From: Rotaria macrura
Taxonomy: Eukaryota > Rotifera > Eurotatoria > Philodinida > Philodinidae
NCBI GenBank assembly: GCA_900239685.1
Contig: OENT01000749.1
Coordinates: 1-64,000, forward strand
Direction: 5' to 3'
DNA length: 64,000 bases
A model generated the notes under the pieces. It was not told where the DNA came from, made no database searches, and saw only the letters and a list, made by a program, of their open reading frames with translations. Every line of letters starts with the position of its first letter. The first letter of the stretch is position 1. A program made the translations under genes and the position numbers. Shown here piece by piece: positions 16,745 through 29,181 of this stretch.

Positions 16745-19535
16745 TTAACTGTCTTGAATAATTAATGGTATTCTACATCCACTACATATTGTACTGCTAG
16801 GTGTGAATGTTTCGGTTCTATTAACAAATGTTTCAGTTGGTTTTAATGATGATCGAATAGTAGCATAATCATTTCCACCACGCGAACGTGATTCCCATTT
16901 ATTGTATGAACTTTCTTGTAAACCTAGAATGAAGAATGCATAAAAAAAAAATTTTTTTTCAATCATTTTTCTTTTCGCCATTTTCTTTTTTCTACACCAG
17001 ATCAACAACAAAACTCACAATCATTCTTTTTTTATTTTCAAATATGATAGCCCTATGCGTAACGACGAAAATAATTTGACAAAAACAACTCAAGTACGGT
17101 ATATTGAAGATTAGCCTGAAGACCGATAAGTATACGATGTAAAAACAGAAAAACAGATGAATCAACATAGATCATTTGTCGGAAGTTTCCTTAATAATAA
17201 ATTGTTGTTGTGCATAGAATACACACATCGTTGACATAATTCTAAATTAGGCACAAATATTAATGACACTGTCAAAAATGATTCGGTAGTATTCTTATCG
17301 TTGAATTCCAGTCATATCGATTATATGTATATTCATCATTTAATCAATGCAATTCCACAGCTTATCACTGTGAGGATATTATATTTACAGCAGATATTTT
17401 AGTTTCAATTTGTTCTCAGCCAAAGAAAAATTCACTATTCTAATTTTGTCTTGAAATTTTGAAAGCATGTATAGTTTGCTTTCGAAATCTTACGATTGTT
17501 TACTAGTTCTGTCGTAAGATAAAAATATAGATTAAAAATCTACTTTACAAATCATTCATAGACAAAGACAGAGTCAATATTCTTATGTCCGATGGGAAAA
17601 TATTAGAAGATCTAAAACTTTGACCAACAACTATTTTCATCATGATTTTTTACTTAAGAATAATGCAGGTTGAAAGTTTTTCAAAAAAATGATTTTTTTG
17701 AGAGAAACTATCGCGATCTTCATTATTTAATGATATTGCAAAAAAAATGAAGTATGTTCATATGAAAGTATGTAAAATTCGGAACTCTTCTGAACATATT
17801 TATATTTTAATCATATTCATAGTTTGGAATTCAATAGGATTGATCAATTTCATAACTTCTCTCATGATCTATTACAAGTCTTTATCAAACTATATCATGA
17901 ATGATGAATTCATTTGAAATGTGTTCCGTTTTGACAGACTATATAAAATATGAATATATCTATTATTCTTAAATAAAATTGATTTTTTAAAAATCTACTC
18001 TACTTAACTAGACACTTATTTTATGTCTGAAAAGAATAACAGCAGAAAAAACAAGAAATCTTTTTCAACAAATAAAGCAAATTATTAAAACATGCAAAAG
18101 AATTTAAATACAGAAAAGCTATTACCTTGTCGAGCATGTATATCATGTTCAAACTCTTGATGTTGTACTCTTGTGCTAGCTTGTTCATATTGTTGACCGC
18201 TAACATCATGAATTATCGCTAAAAATATGCATACAACGGTATGAATCAAGGACGAAAATCATAAGCAACGTAATAACAAAGCTCGAAATATATTAGCATT
18301 ACTTACTTTCATAGCGATGTTCCACTGGTTGTTCTATCACTTGATATGTCGTCGTAGTTGCTTTTATATTTCAAAACGAAATCATTTGTTTAAATAGATT
18401 TTGTATTATTTTCTAACCTGTGACGATTTCATCTCTTTTTATTTTGCCTTCTTGCTCATATCGATCAAATTTTTCAGTTTCTATTCGGTTCAAAAATTCA
18501 AATAAGAATCGAAATATGTTATTCCTCAATGTCACCTGTTATTGTTAATGGTGGTTTAGGTAAGCCAGTAGTTGTTGTGCCAACATCTTTTGTAATCAAA
18601 CGAACTGAATTGAATCGGCAAAAAAATACAATAAGGAAATGAAATATGTAAATTTCTTTTCTTTCTTCTTCGCATACTACTAACCGGGCGGTTTCGGTGG
18701 TGGTGGAACAGGAATAGGATCAGTAATTGTTCCTACGTTTAGAGAAAGGGTTTTTGGTGGTAATGATGGTTCTCGTTAAAAAGAAAATTATGGAAGTAAA
18801 ATGTAAAATTAACAGTTAAAATGATGCAATATTAGTTTACTTGGTTCATTAAAATTAAAAGTATATTCATAATGTTCTTCACGATGTACATCCACATATT
18901 TTTCTGTTTGCTGATCTTTTTCCAGTATTTGAAAATCATGAACATCAATACGAAAAAGAAAAAGACTTATCAATTGTTTACCTTTGTTCCGAAGATCAAC
19001 ACAGGATACTGGTCGAGAACGTACTTTCAATGGGCGAACGATTGGTGATGGTGAACGAACGTATGTAACCACATTTTTCACGGGTCGACATCGCTCTTCA
19101 ACTGTTATCGTTTCTAATTTATCGCAATAAAACAATTATGTATGAATGAAAATTTTTTTTAAACGTTTACCATAATTTCTACAAAATCTATCTCGTGAAA
19201 TACTACGACATGGCGGTCCCCATGACATTACTGGTAAACAATTGCATGAACCAAAGCACGTACTCGGATGGCAAACATCTATTAGTTTAAAAATGAAATA
19301 ACTTGATAATTATTAAAATGATTTGATTTGATTTTTCTACAAATGCCAACATACTGAAATATTCTCGTTTAATTCTTCGACCTGATGAAAAATGTTGAGG
19401 ATGATGAAATAATGTGAAATCACTTTCAATGCAAGGTGATACATCAGGTATAAATGATTCTGTCAATGCAACAGATAACGGTTGACCATTATAATATTGA
19501 AAGCAACATGGATTATCCCATACAAAGCTTCCCAT
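16745..19535 (-). CDS. Unrecognised nine-exon protein, Cys-rich N-terminus, Pro/Thr-rich middle
   Basis: I do not recognise this protein. Exons chained by GT-AG sites and phase are 19535-19355, 19278-19171, 19113-18841, 18771-18685, 18604-18536, 18480-18418, 18360-18307, 18218-18126 and 16923-16745, giving 368 residues. Eight short exons sharing one phase (each junction splits a codon after base 1) make chance very unlikely. Residues 1-60 carry CC and FQYYNGQPLSVALTESF. Exon 2 is cysteine-rich (VCHPSTCFGSCNC, then GPPCRS and DRFCRNY). The middle is basic, acidic-polar and then PVPPPPKPP. The C-terminal part is Ser/Thr-rich and ends CSGCRIPLIIQDS. No signal peptide or membrane segment is seen. 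The last intron is about 1.2 kb, far above the local norm, so a further exon could be hidden there. A stop-free 66-nt optional intron (18981-18916) lies in exon 3. It may be structural or cytoskeletal, but that is a guess. Confidence 0.75.
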
Positions 19536-20550
19536 TAGAGAACTTTTTCACTGTTGAAAACTAATCTAAAGACAGTAATAGATATGAAATGCAGTTCGAT
19601 ATGTTTTTATAACCAACTACATTTGAACTTTGAATATTGGAAATAAGTCAAATATATTTTCTTCGAATAGTTCGTTTGGTAAACAAGAAAAAAAATGATT
19701 GAAACTTTACTAGAGAAAAATCTGAGAGCAACACTGATAATAGAAGGAAAAAGAAAAAGATGACATTTTTCTCTTTTTTTTTTTCAATAGTTGTTGTTGA
19801 AAACAAACGCACAAACATTTTATTTCTCTTTTCTCGGTCTGGCATTGAATTAAAAAATTGTCGATGTGAACGCAAATATGTGCAACCTACAATAAGAAGT
19901 GGTTAATGACATGCGCACATGGGAGACAAAAAGAACCATGCACTACTCCGACGTTATTGTCGTCTCTATATAGAGTTGATCCGAAGCAAATACTCTTGAT
20001 TCTTTTTTTCTTGCGGTTTCTATATATACTCAAATATACCTCGTTTTTTTTTCTCTCTCTCTCTCTCTCCCCCTCGCTCTTGCTTTGTGAAAAAAACCCC
20101 TTTCTATTCTCTAAAAGAATAATTTTTCATGGCTAATTAAGACATTGAAAACGTCTTGATCTACCATTCATTTGTTTTTTTTTTTCGTAAGAAAATAATG
20201 TATAGGTTATTTTGCGTTGTTTACGAAAATCAATCAGGCAATAATACGATACATGAATGATTTATAAAGCTTGGACGACTAATCTACCATTTCAAGGATA
20301 ACCGATAAATGAGGTTTTCTATTTGTGCAATGAATCTATACTTGTTATATCCTTAGGAAAAAAGAGACCTTACTCAATTTTTAATTTACCGTTCCATATT
20401 TTGATGTTACGATTGTTTACCTAAACAAACTTACAAGCGAATTTTTTCTCGCTTTTTTTTTCTCTTTTTCTGTGCATGCTTTTAACCATTACTCTAGTTA
20501 GTTATGAAACGAAGAAACATATTTCTCTTGCACGCGGTTTTTTATTCTCA

Positions 20551-20576
20551 TAATATATATATATATATATATATAT
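20551..20576. repeat. (AT)n microsatellite
   Basis: Uninterrupted alternating A and T for about 26 bases. Confidence 0.9.
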
Positions 20577-22140
20577 GGATTTCTATGGAATTTATTCTTG
20601 TCGTAAAAGTAATGGGGATATATGCTTTCGCTTTGGAGATGTTTATCTTCGAAAGAAAAACAATAAAAATCCAATGAAGAAAATTGACTACCATAATTCA
20701 TCGTCTTTTTCTTCCTAGTCGTATCAACAATGAGAATAAAACCACCATTAACGCCTCTTGAATTCTTACATTACAAACATTTTTCTTAACAGTCTTCTCG
20801 AAAATAAAATAAAATGATTTGACTGATTTATACATTTGCTTATGCACAAATAATTTCATGTTCGATTGTGAGCAAATATTTTTTCAATAGGTTTCAAGGA
20901 TATGTATATAGAACATGAATGTACTCGATGTGCATATATGCTATGTGCTAGACTAATAATCCTGCGATTAAAAACGTAGTTATGTATATGCTCATTGAAA
21001 CAAGATAGTGTGCAAGGGAAAAAAATATTATTATTTAAGAACAATCGACAAAATTTTATGTTACTATAATTTCATAAGCAAACAAGACAACGAATTCCTA
21101 ATTTACGCAGAATGAAAAAAAACAACAGAAAACAACGATGATTACTAAGGATTCATTGACAGAAAGAAAAATATGTTTTGTTTTTATCATTAGATACATA
21201 GAAAAAGAATACGTGGATATGCATTGATATCTTTAGACAGTCAAATGAGTAAATACATTTAACTAATAACTTAACTATGTATTCAATGGATTTTGGATTA
21301 GTTTTTCAAAAGAAAACGTTCGATTCTCTTGATAAATGAACTGAATCACTGACAAATTTTGAATTACTTAATGAGTTGTCTATCCGTATGAAATGTGACT
21401 GATAATGTGCTCTTCTAGGCCAAGGAAAGCATAAAATGATTATTTGCCGTCATTCGAAATATCACCGTATAGGCACGTTTAATAATATATTATCATATAA
21501 ATATATATATGATTTTTTTCAAGGTAGAACAAGGCATATTTACATATTAACATAGATGTATTAAAATCGAATAATATCATTAATACCGTCTGATAGAATC
21601 CTGTTAAACATACAAATTATTACCATATAACAATCGATTTCTTTTTCATAGTTGAGATAGAAGAAACTATTTCATTTAATCTTCTCATAAAATAATTTTA
21701 TTCAGTTATTTTCTTGATTTATTTACTAAAGAAACCTATTCTTAAATTTCAGATAAATACTAACCATAAAACTCTATTGAATCAAAGCTATTACTTGTGC
21801 TTTAAAATATATATTTGATGGAAAAAGAACATATTTCATGTTAGATTTCTTTTAAAATTCTTATTTGTGAAATTCCAATTTATATTAATAAATGCATGGT
21901 CAAATAGAAGTGTTGTACAGCACAAAGAAAAAAATACGCGAAGAAAGAAAAAATTAGAAATACATATCTGTTTGAATGTTCAAGTTTAACAAATAAAAAA
22001 GTAAACGAAAAAGAAAAAATCAAATGAAGTTATGCTAATATGAAGAATGAAAAACTATGTATATCAATTCGTCTACCACAAAAGGTGCAGAAAGATAATT
22101 AATAACATTATTATGCGGTAGATATAAATCGATTCGTACA

Positions 22141-22161
22141 ACACACACACACACACACACA
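22141..22161. repeat. (AC)n microsatellite
   Basis: About ten uninterrupted AC dinucleotides, 60-80 bases downstream of the NHL gene stop codon. Confidence 0.9.
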
Positions 22162-22217
22162 AGATAATTATGAAAGATCATTGTAAAAGAACAAGAGAAG
22201 AAGAAAGGAAATTTAAT

Positions 22218-24798
22218 TTAACAAAAATTATGACTTATATCACTGCTTGCTACATCAAGACCTTCACCTAGTTTATAAACATAAATTTTATAATCTTTCG
22301 ATGCCATTGCTAATTCATCATTATATCCAACAGCAACATCGAAACATTGAGAATGTTTCATTAACTAAATCGATAGTAACAATAGTACTAATATGTTTTT
22401 AAAAAAAAAGTAGAACTACGAAAATCTTACTGAATAATGCGAATATTTTTTATTTCCATCATAATCATATGTTGTAATATTGAAATTTTCATGATTATCG
22501 ACGACAATAAGTTCACGTCGTGGTTGATTCTTAAAGTAAAAAAAGAAAGAGAGAAATGCAACGAAACCGAACAAATATCAACTTTGATCTTACAATTCGA
22601 CATGCTATTGGATAAGAAACACCAGCACCAATATTTTTCAAATGTTTTCCATTATAATCGAATACACGTACGAAATGTGATTCATTATCACTAACGTAAA
22701 GTTCATGTCGATCATTGACACACACACTTGTCGGAAAACTTAAATGATCACGTAAATCAAATTGACCCCAAATACGACCCGATGTTGCATCATAAATATG
22801 AACTATTTAAATCAAACGAACGATTTATTATTTAACATGAAATTGTTAATGTTCGTCATAATGATATTCGAAATCAAAATCTAACGATGTTTAATCTCAA
22901 AACGAATGAATTCTTTCGACTAGTATTATTATAATGTTCAAAACTCTATAAATTAGTCCAATAGGAATAACATTATATTTCTCGTTTTCAGCTGATTAGA
23001 ATACTATCATTATTTTGTAAACTTAAGAAAACATCAATATTTGAATTTTTAATGATTGACGACTTTTCGAAAACTATATTACCATCTTAGCATCATTTTA
23101 TTTTATAACTGAAACTTAGGTTACGATAATTGTTCTTGGAATGTTTTCCATGAATATTATTTAGTCTAGTTAGAATATTCAACAGTGGTGACGATGAATG
23201 TTAGGGAGTGAATTAATAAACTTATCAAATATTCTCCATACTACTCGATTGTAAATAGATAACTGTAGAATGGATTCAACTAGTTATGATATTCTTTTTT
23301 GAAAATTAATGTTTTTCTTTCGTACAACACTTCGCATGTATCTCCCTCCTATTCTAATGATATGAATAATATAGTATTATTCATATTGACATGTGACTTT
23401 GTAAACACGTTGAAAATCTGTAAAAAACAATGTACGTCAATTGATGATCGACAATTAAAAAGAATAGTTTTCTTTGTTTGTTCCATGGTTAAATCTTATT
23501 TTGAAATCGTTTATGTTTACCTTTCATAATTTTTGATTCAATAACAATAATACGTCCTTGTTGATCGATACAGATAGCGCGTGGACTTTCAAGATCATTT
23601 CCAAAGCGACTAATGAATTGACCATTACGATCAAATATTTGTATCATAGGTCGTGGAGATCGTTGAACCATAGCAAGCTATGAAAGATTTATTCTTCATT
23701 ATCTATTTCGTTTGCTTATTTTTTTACAACTAAATCTTACTAGATCATGTCCTGGTAACACAGCAACACGATATGGATAAAGTAAAGCACCAGGTCTTGT
23801 ACCAGCTTGACCAAATTTAAGTATACATTCTCGACGAACAGGATCGAATAGTTTAACTTGACTTGAATTTGTATCTACAACCGTAATCGTGCCATCGGAT
23901 AGAAAAGTAATGCCGTTTGGTTCGAGAAATTCATTATCTCCACGACCATAGCCACCAAATTTATATTCATCTTAATGAAAGAAAAAACGTTGAGCGAAAA
24001 CAGTGCGTTTAGTCGTAAAGTCAAAGAAGAAACACCCTTTTACATGAAGTTGGAATGCGTTGTACAGTATTATTTTGTGATCTTGACACTCGACGATTCT
24101 GTTGTTCATTTTGACTTGAAGATTGTTTCGTCGATTGAAAACTAGTTGCTAGAGGCTGTTCAGTTTCCATATGAAATTCAGCTGCAGATGGATCAAGTAT
24201 TGATGATCGTTTTAAACGATGATTAAATGGTGATGGTTCATATGAATGATAACCACTAGTACTAGCAAGTAAATCGACTGAAGATGATCCAGTTAATGCA
24301 TCTGAATATAAAACGAAAACATGTAAGAATAAGCACTGTTCTTGTTGTTGTTTTCATTTACCGAACGTGATGCCGGCTTGTTCGATTATGGAAAAAATAT
24401 CATCATGATTATCAATTAATGGTTCGAATGATGTCGATTCATTTAAACTTGTATTGGCACTGCTATGTCGAAGAAGATAATTATCCATGGATGGTGGATT
24501 TAACATATGTGAACTGTTTGTTTCGAATAGATGTCGATATTCATTCCATGCATCATTTTCATTTTCATAATTTTCAATTGATATTGTTGGTGCAACTAGA
24601 AAAACAAAAGAATTATGTTTAGATAATATCCACATATACTATTGTCGACGTGTTTTTTTTTCTTGTCTCTTCTTATTTTGTTCATTTACCACTTGGTAGC
24701 TTCCATCGACAATCATCATCAACAAGATGATTTTTATTTGTTACATCAGAAAAATGTACACGGATCGGCGATGATGAACAATAATCTAATTTATTCAT
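22218..24798 (-). CDS. Brat/TRIM-NHL-like NHL beta-propeller protein lacking RING/B-box (8 exons)
   Basis: Likely RNA-binding translational regulator of the Brat/NCL-1 branch of TRIM-NHL proteins. Exons are 24798-24690, 24595-24362, 24301-24044, 23970-23741, 23677-23521, 22802-22594, 22529-22431 and 22364-22218; all are GT-AG and close to 480 residues. Residues 1-200 are low-complexity, Ser/Asn-rich and acidic, without a RING, B-box or coiled coil. Residues 201-480 form an NHL propeller. Family blocks include FLEPNGITFLSDGTITVVDT, LLYPYRVAVLPG, SPRAICIDQQGRIIVIESK, SFPTSVCVNDRHELYVSDN, ELIVVDNHENFNITTY and HSQCFDVAVGYNDELAMASK. The last blocks are characteristic of Brat-type NHL domains, which bind U-rich RNA and repress translation. 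Intron 5 (23520-22803) is about 700 nt. The missing B-boxes could mean true loss or that upstream exons were not recognised; the ATG at 24798 has no earlier in-frame exon that I could find. Confidence 0.88.
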
Positions 24799-26042
24799 TG
24801 TACTTTGTTATTTTATGAATACAGATACCGATGCTGATTATTATGTACAATGAACTGATCAGTATCGAAAAAGATGGAAATATGATGAAAATAGTCGAAT
24901 GTTTACATGGCGTATTTTCTTAGATAAAAAAAAAAAGAATTATCTAGGCATTTGATTTGTGTGTACATAACAGCCGTATTTTATTGAATAGAAAATGAAA
25001 TGAAAAGAAAAATCAGACGAAAGATCACATGGATAGCAACTTCTAATAAGATGCATTCTTTCGATCGAGTATAGATTCAAAAGAATGTTGTCTTGCTTTC
25101 TTGATCGAAATGTCCTCTATAAATTACATCATAAATGCATCCAATAGAAAAAAAAAGTCTAATCATTCTATCATTTAATAAATAGCATTATCATTATATT
25201 GATAAATACAACCAAGCTTGTATTTTGATTGAGAAAGGTTGACATTATGACTTTGTCATCAACGAGTAGCTTTTGAAAATAATTGTTTGGATATTTCGCA
25301 TGGTTTACAATTCATTTTTTGCCATCGATTTAGTACAAATACTATCTAGATATGATTGCTCTTGTTTAATATTCATATATATAAAACAAAAAAATATAAC
25401 ACTGTTGTTGTTGTAATTTTGATTGTTACGCAACATAGATCTAGTACGCATTGTAACAGTTTACAATAGTAAAAATTAGATCATGTAATTGATATCAATT
25501 GGAGTTTAATTTTGGAAAAACTAAAATTTCGCTTTATTCTTCTAATACGCTGAAGATTTTCGTTTACTATACAAAGCTGCACCTTGCCCCTGTCAACCTA
25601 AAGTCAGAGGCAAGTTACCCAGTCTACCATTCAGATTATAATAAAAATTGAAAATCAATGGAAAAGCTTAGAACCACCACAATATCAATACAAAAACAAT
25701 CTACGACTATTATGTAAAACAAGACTATAGCATATTTGATAAAGTGTTTAATCGATGTTATACTTAGAATACCAATCAAAGTATTTAAAAACAAAATTTT
25801 ATTGATTCTAAAATCTGCAATTTCACTGGTAATCATCACGGATTTATCTAGCACGTTGATAATTGAAAATAAGGTATTAAAAATGAGAAAACATTGTGTG
25901 ACAATTGTATTTAAATGACGAACGATAAATGCAATTATTATTTCATCATTTCAGTTTAAAAAGTAAGTGTAGATGATACTATGATTTAAAATCTTCTATT
26001 ATCGTTTATCTTTCTGAATAATAGGATAGAGTGAAAACAAAA
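24799..26042. other. Intergenic region between NHL gene and CAP gene (divergent promoters)
   Basis: AT-rich and bidirectional: the NHL gene runs left and the CAP gene runs right. Two overlapping antisense frames at 25636-25918 are AT-rich and featureless, so I do not call them genes. Confidence 0.5.
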
Positions 26043-26674
26043 ATGCAACTTTCAGCATTAGCCTTCATTGTATTCGCTGTTGCATCAAGTAAATAAGAAT
26101 GCATTAACTAGAACAAGAGACTATTGAAAAATTTTATTTTAGTAAATGCTTTTACACCAGCACAAACTAAATTTCAAGACGAAACATTACGACTTCACAA
26201 TACATTACGAGCTCGTCATTGTGCTTCACCGCTTCAACTTGATAATAATTTGAGTGTAACTGCACAAAACTATGCCGAGAAACTTGCTGCCCAAAATCTA
26301 TTTCAACATTCAAATAATGGTTACGGTGAAAACCTCTATATGATGAGTAGCTCCATGCCAATGACCTCCATATCTGGTTAGGAAAATTCTTCTCTGAAAT
26401 CCAAATCGATGTTTTTCAATGAATGGGTTTCTTTTTAGGTAATACTGCAACTCAAGCATGGTATGATGAAGTCAACGCTTATGATTATAGTAGACCAACA
26501 TTTTCAATGGGAACCGGTCATTTTACACAAGTCGTTTGGAAAGATTCAAGACAACTTGGTGTTGGTATTGCGTTTGGTAATGGTGGACGTACGGCTGTTG
26601 TTGTCGCTAACTATTATCCACCTGGAAATTATATGGGTATATTTCAACAGAATGTAGGACTTGCTCAATGTTAA
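26043..26674 (+). CDS. Secreted CAP/SCP superfamily protein, GAPR-1/GLIPR2-like (3 exons)
   Basis: Small CAP-domain protein of 171 residues with exons 26043-26088, 26143-26376 and 26439-26674; both introns are GT-AG and in phase. Residues 1-15 (MQLSALAFIVFAVAS) make a good signal peptide, so it is probably secreted, unlike cytosolic GAPR-1. CAP signatures are present: LRLHNTLRARH near residue 34, YGENLY, the CAP1 motif GHFTQVVWK at 120-128, and VVANYYPPGNY near the C-terminus. These supply the two His and two acidic residues of the CAP cleft. The domain is compact, with no added C-terminal domain. CAP proteins act in defence, sterol binding or extracellular signalling; which applies here cannot be read from the sequence. 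An AATAAA lies 26 bases after the stop. Confidence 0.95.
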
Positions 26675-26699
26675 TTTTGAGAGTGTTTCATTTTTGATC

Positions 26700-26705
26700 A
26701 ATAAA
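26700..26705 (+). promoter_or_regulatory. Polyadenylation signal AATAAA of the CAP gene
   Basis: Canonical hexamer 26 nt after the stop codon of the CAP gene, in the right orientation. Confidence 0.7.
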
Positions 26706-29181
26706 TATTTAATTGAAGTGAAGTTTGTTGATTATCATTCAAGTGAAAAGGAAAAAAAAAGTAGCATGAATCGAGAAAGTAAATGACTACTAATTGTTGC
26801 TTCCTAAATCATTTGAATTTTCGAAAGAAAAAAGTAGTTCTTGGAGACGTCTTTTGTAGTTTTCTTATCTTTGCTAGGTCACAAGAACATGCATGGGTAA
26901 AGACGGGTCATATAATTAATTGATCAATTTTTCATAGTATAGTTAGAAAATGGTTAACTGGTAGTTTCTTGAGTTTAGATCGATAAAAAATGAATATTCA
27001 AAAACTTAGAAAACTCAATCGAAAGTATTTCTGTATTGAAAATACATGAGTCAGAATCGAGCTTATGTCGAAACGATCGTATCTGGTTGTTTTTATTACA
27101 TTTTGCTTTCTGAGACAGTCATATGGTCTTTAAAAGTGGCGAAAAAATCAATTGCTTCAGTCGAAAGTTCCTAACATAACCAAAGAGTCGATTAAGAGTA
27201 TCAATGGAAAAGTAATTGATTCGCTGTTTTGTCAGATTTCTTCATCGGATGTGAAAAGAGAATTTTATTCAAACGGCTTTCAACTTTCAGACAAAAATGA
27301 ATATCATGATGTTCCTAGTTATATCAAGATAGATAGTAGTAAGTAACAATAAAAACTACTACAGATATAATTGATATTTATAACAGACTTATACGTCCGA
27401 TTAATATAGAACAAATGAAAAAGATCGAAGGACTAACAGTGACGTGAATAAAGACAAGAATATTGGTAAAAATATCAGTTATCTAGACAACATTTTCAAG
27501 TATGTATACGCTATCATCAAATCACTGTGAATATTTTTGAATGTTACTTTGCTTTGAAGAATATGTCTAAATAGGAAATGAACGGTATGTATGAATCAGT
27601 TAAATATGAATTTCGACGACATTGAACTGAGCCGAAGATTATGTGACATTGACACTAGATCATTATCTTAACAAATCTGTACTAGATGTTTTAATAAAAT
27701 TTTAAATATAGCCTTCGTTCATTCATACAATATAAAGGTAAGCAAATGAAGAAGAACTTTGACTTTCCAGTATCTTGTAATGTGAGATATTACTTGGAAA
27801 TATAATTAATTGATTAACCATTTACCTTTCGAAAAACTTTCAGAGGAGCTACTGATAAAATAACTATATAAATTGAGTATATTAATCTGTATAATATGCC
27901 AATTATGTGATCTCATCTGTTAAATGTCCTCGTCTGTGTTTAGATTCGTTAAATTGGTTTAGGAACCGCTTTGAGCGCAATATTCAGCGAGCGATACCGC
28001 ATATATATCCAATACTATTGGAGTAAAAGTAAAGAATAAATTCATAAAAAATGAATGCCTAAAAATCCTTGCTTGTTGTTTACTTGTGTTGTTAACTAAG
28101 TATCTCGTTTGCTTTGAATCATATTGAAAGCTTTCAACTTTTCATGAGTTTAAGATTCTAATTTTGCTCGTAATTGCTTTCCAGGTGCCTAGTAGTGGCT
28201 CCATATCGTCAATTACATTCCTTGGCATGTGTAAATAACCTATTTATCGTGAGAATTTCGAAATGAATCTAACCTAATAGTGAACTTAGTCATCTACTAA
28301 TGTAACACAGGAATTTTGAAAGACCTCTTGTGACAGTAGATGTTGAAAACGTTTTTTTGGAAAAATTCGAATTTTTTCAAAGTGACCGAGACGTTACGCC
28401 CGATATTTCAATAATGGAATGATGACGAAAAAAAACTTTTTCACTGATCAATAGCCTTTAAAATTTACAACTAGTATATTCTTATCGATTTCGAAATCGA
28501 CGCTTTCCTTATTTTCAGCCATCGTTCTACAAATACTGACTCCGATGACTTGGGAGCGGTAAAGAGTGAACCAGGATACTAATATTCGAGTTGAGCCATT
28601 TTAATGTTGATTGTTTTCATTCAACCCTTCAGCATCTTGCTTTTTACACTGAGCAATCGACATAGGAACAAGTATTTTATCTTATCATCCAGGTAACATA
28701 TGATCGGACGTGTCACTCAAAACATACAAGTACTTGTCGGATATTCATAATCTGTTAAATCGTTCATGCGTTTTACGGACGTGTCAATAAAACACCTAAT
28801 AAAATGACACTTTAATTTAAGCATACCCAATGTATGTTTTCGAATAAAAACATCCTAATCCTCATGAAATTTCTTCCTGAATATAATTCCGTTTTAGAAT
28901 CATAAAAAAATAATAGAAACTCTTTCGATATTCTAGCGCATATGAATTAGGTTGAACAGTGATACTATTTTTGTATGATAAACAATTGATATGGACTTGA
29001 GAATGTGATGAAAACAAATAAAATATATTCGATCCATTACGTTCAGTCGTTTTTAAATTTCAATTTTATTGCCAGATTTATGTTTATTACTGCTGTTTTA
29101 TTTTCAACAAAAGCATTCTGTAAAGTTAACAAAGAAACGAATGAAAAAAGAAAACGAATTAAATCTGGCTAAACAAATTAA
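26706..29181. other. AT-rich spacer
   Basis: No gene supported. A 64-codon frame at 27152-27346 (+) is polar and unmatched. The 28.3-28.6 kb stretch is less AT-rich and may be an old repeat. The spacer separates the CAP and DNAJA3 3' ends, which converge on it. Confidence 0.45.

Larger units (their letters stand above)
19536..22217. other. Spacer with microsatellites
   Basis: No gene supported. It contains a (TC)n run at 20051-20070, an (AT)n run at 20551-20576 and an (AC)n run at 22141-22161. It lies upstream of the nine-exon gene and downstream of the NHL gene, so it should hold the promoter of the former. Confidence 0.5.
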
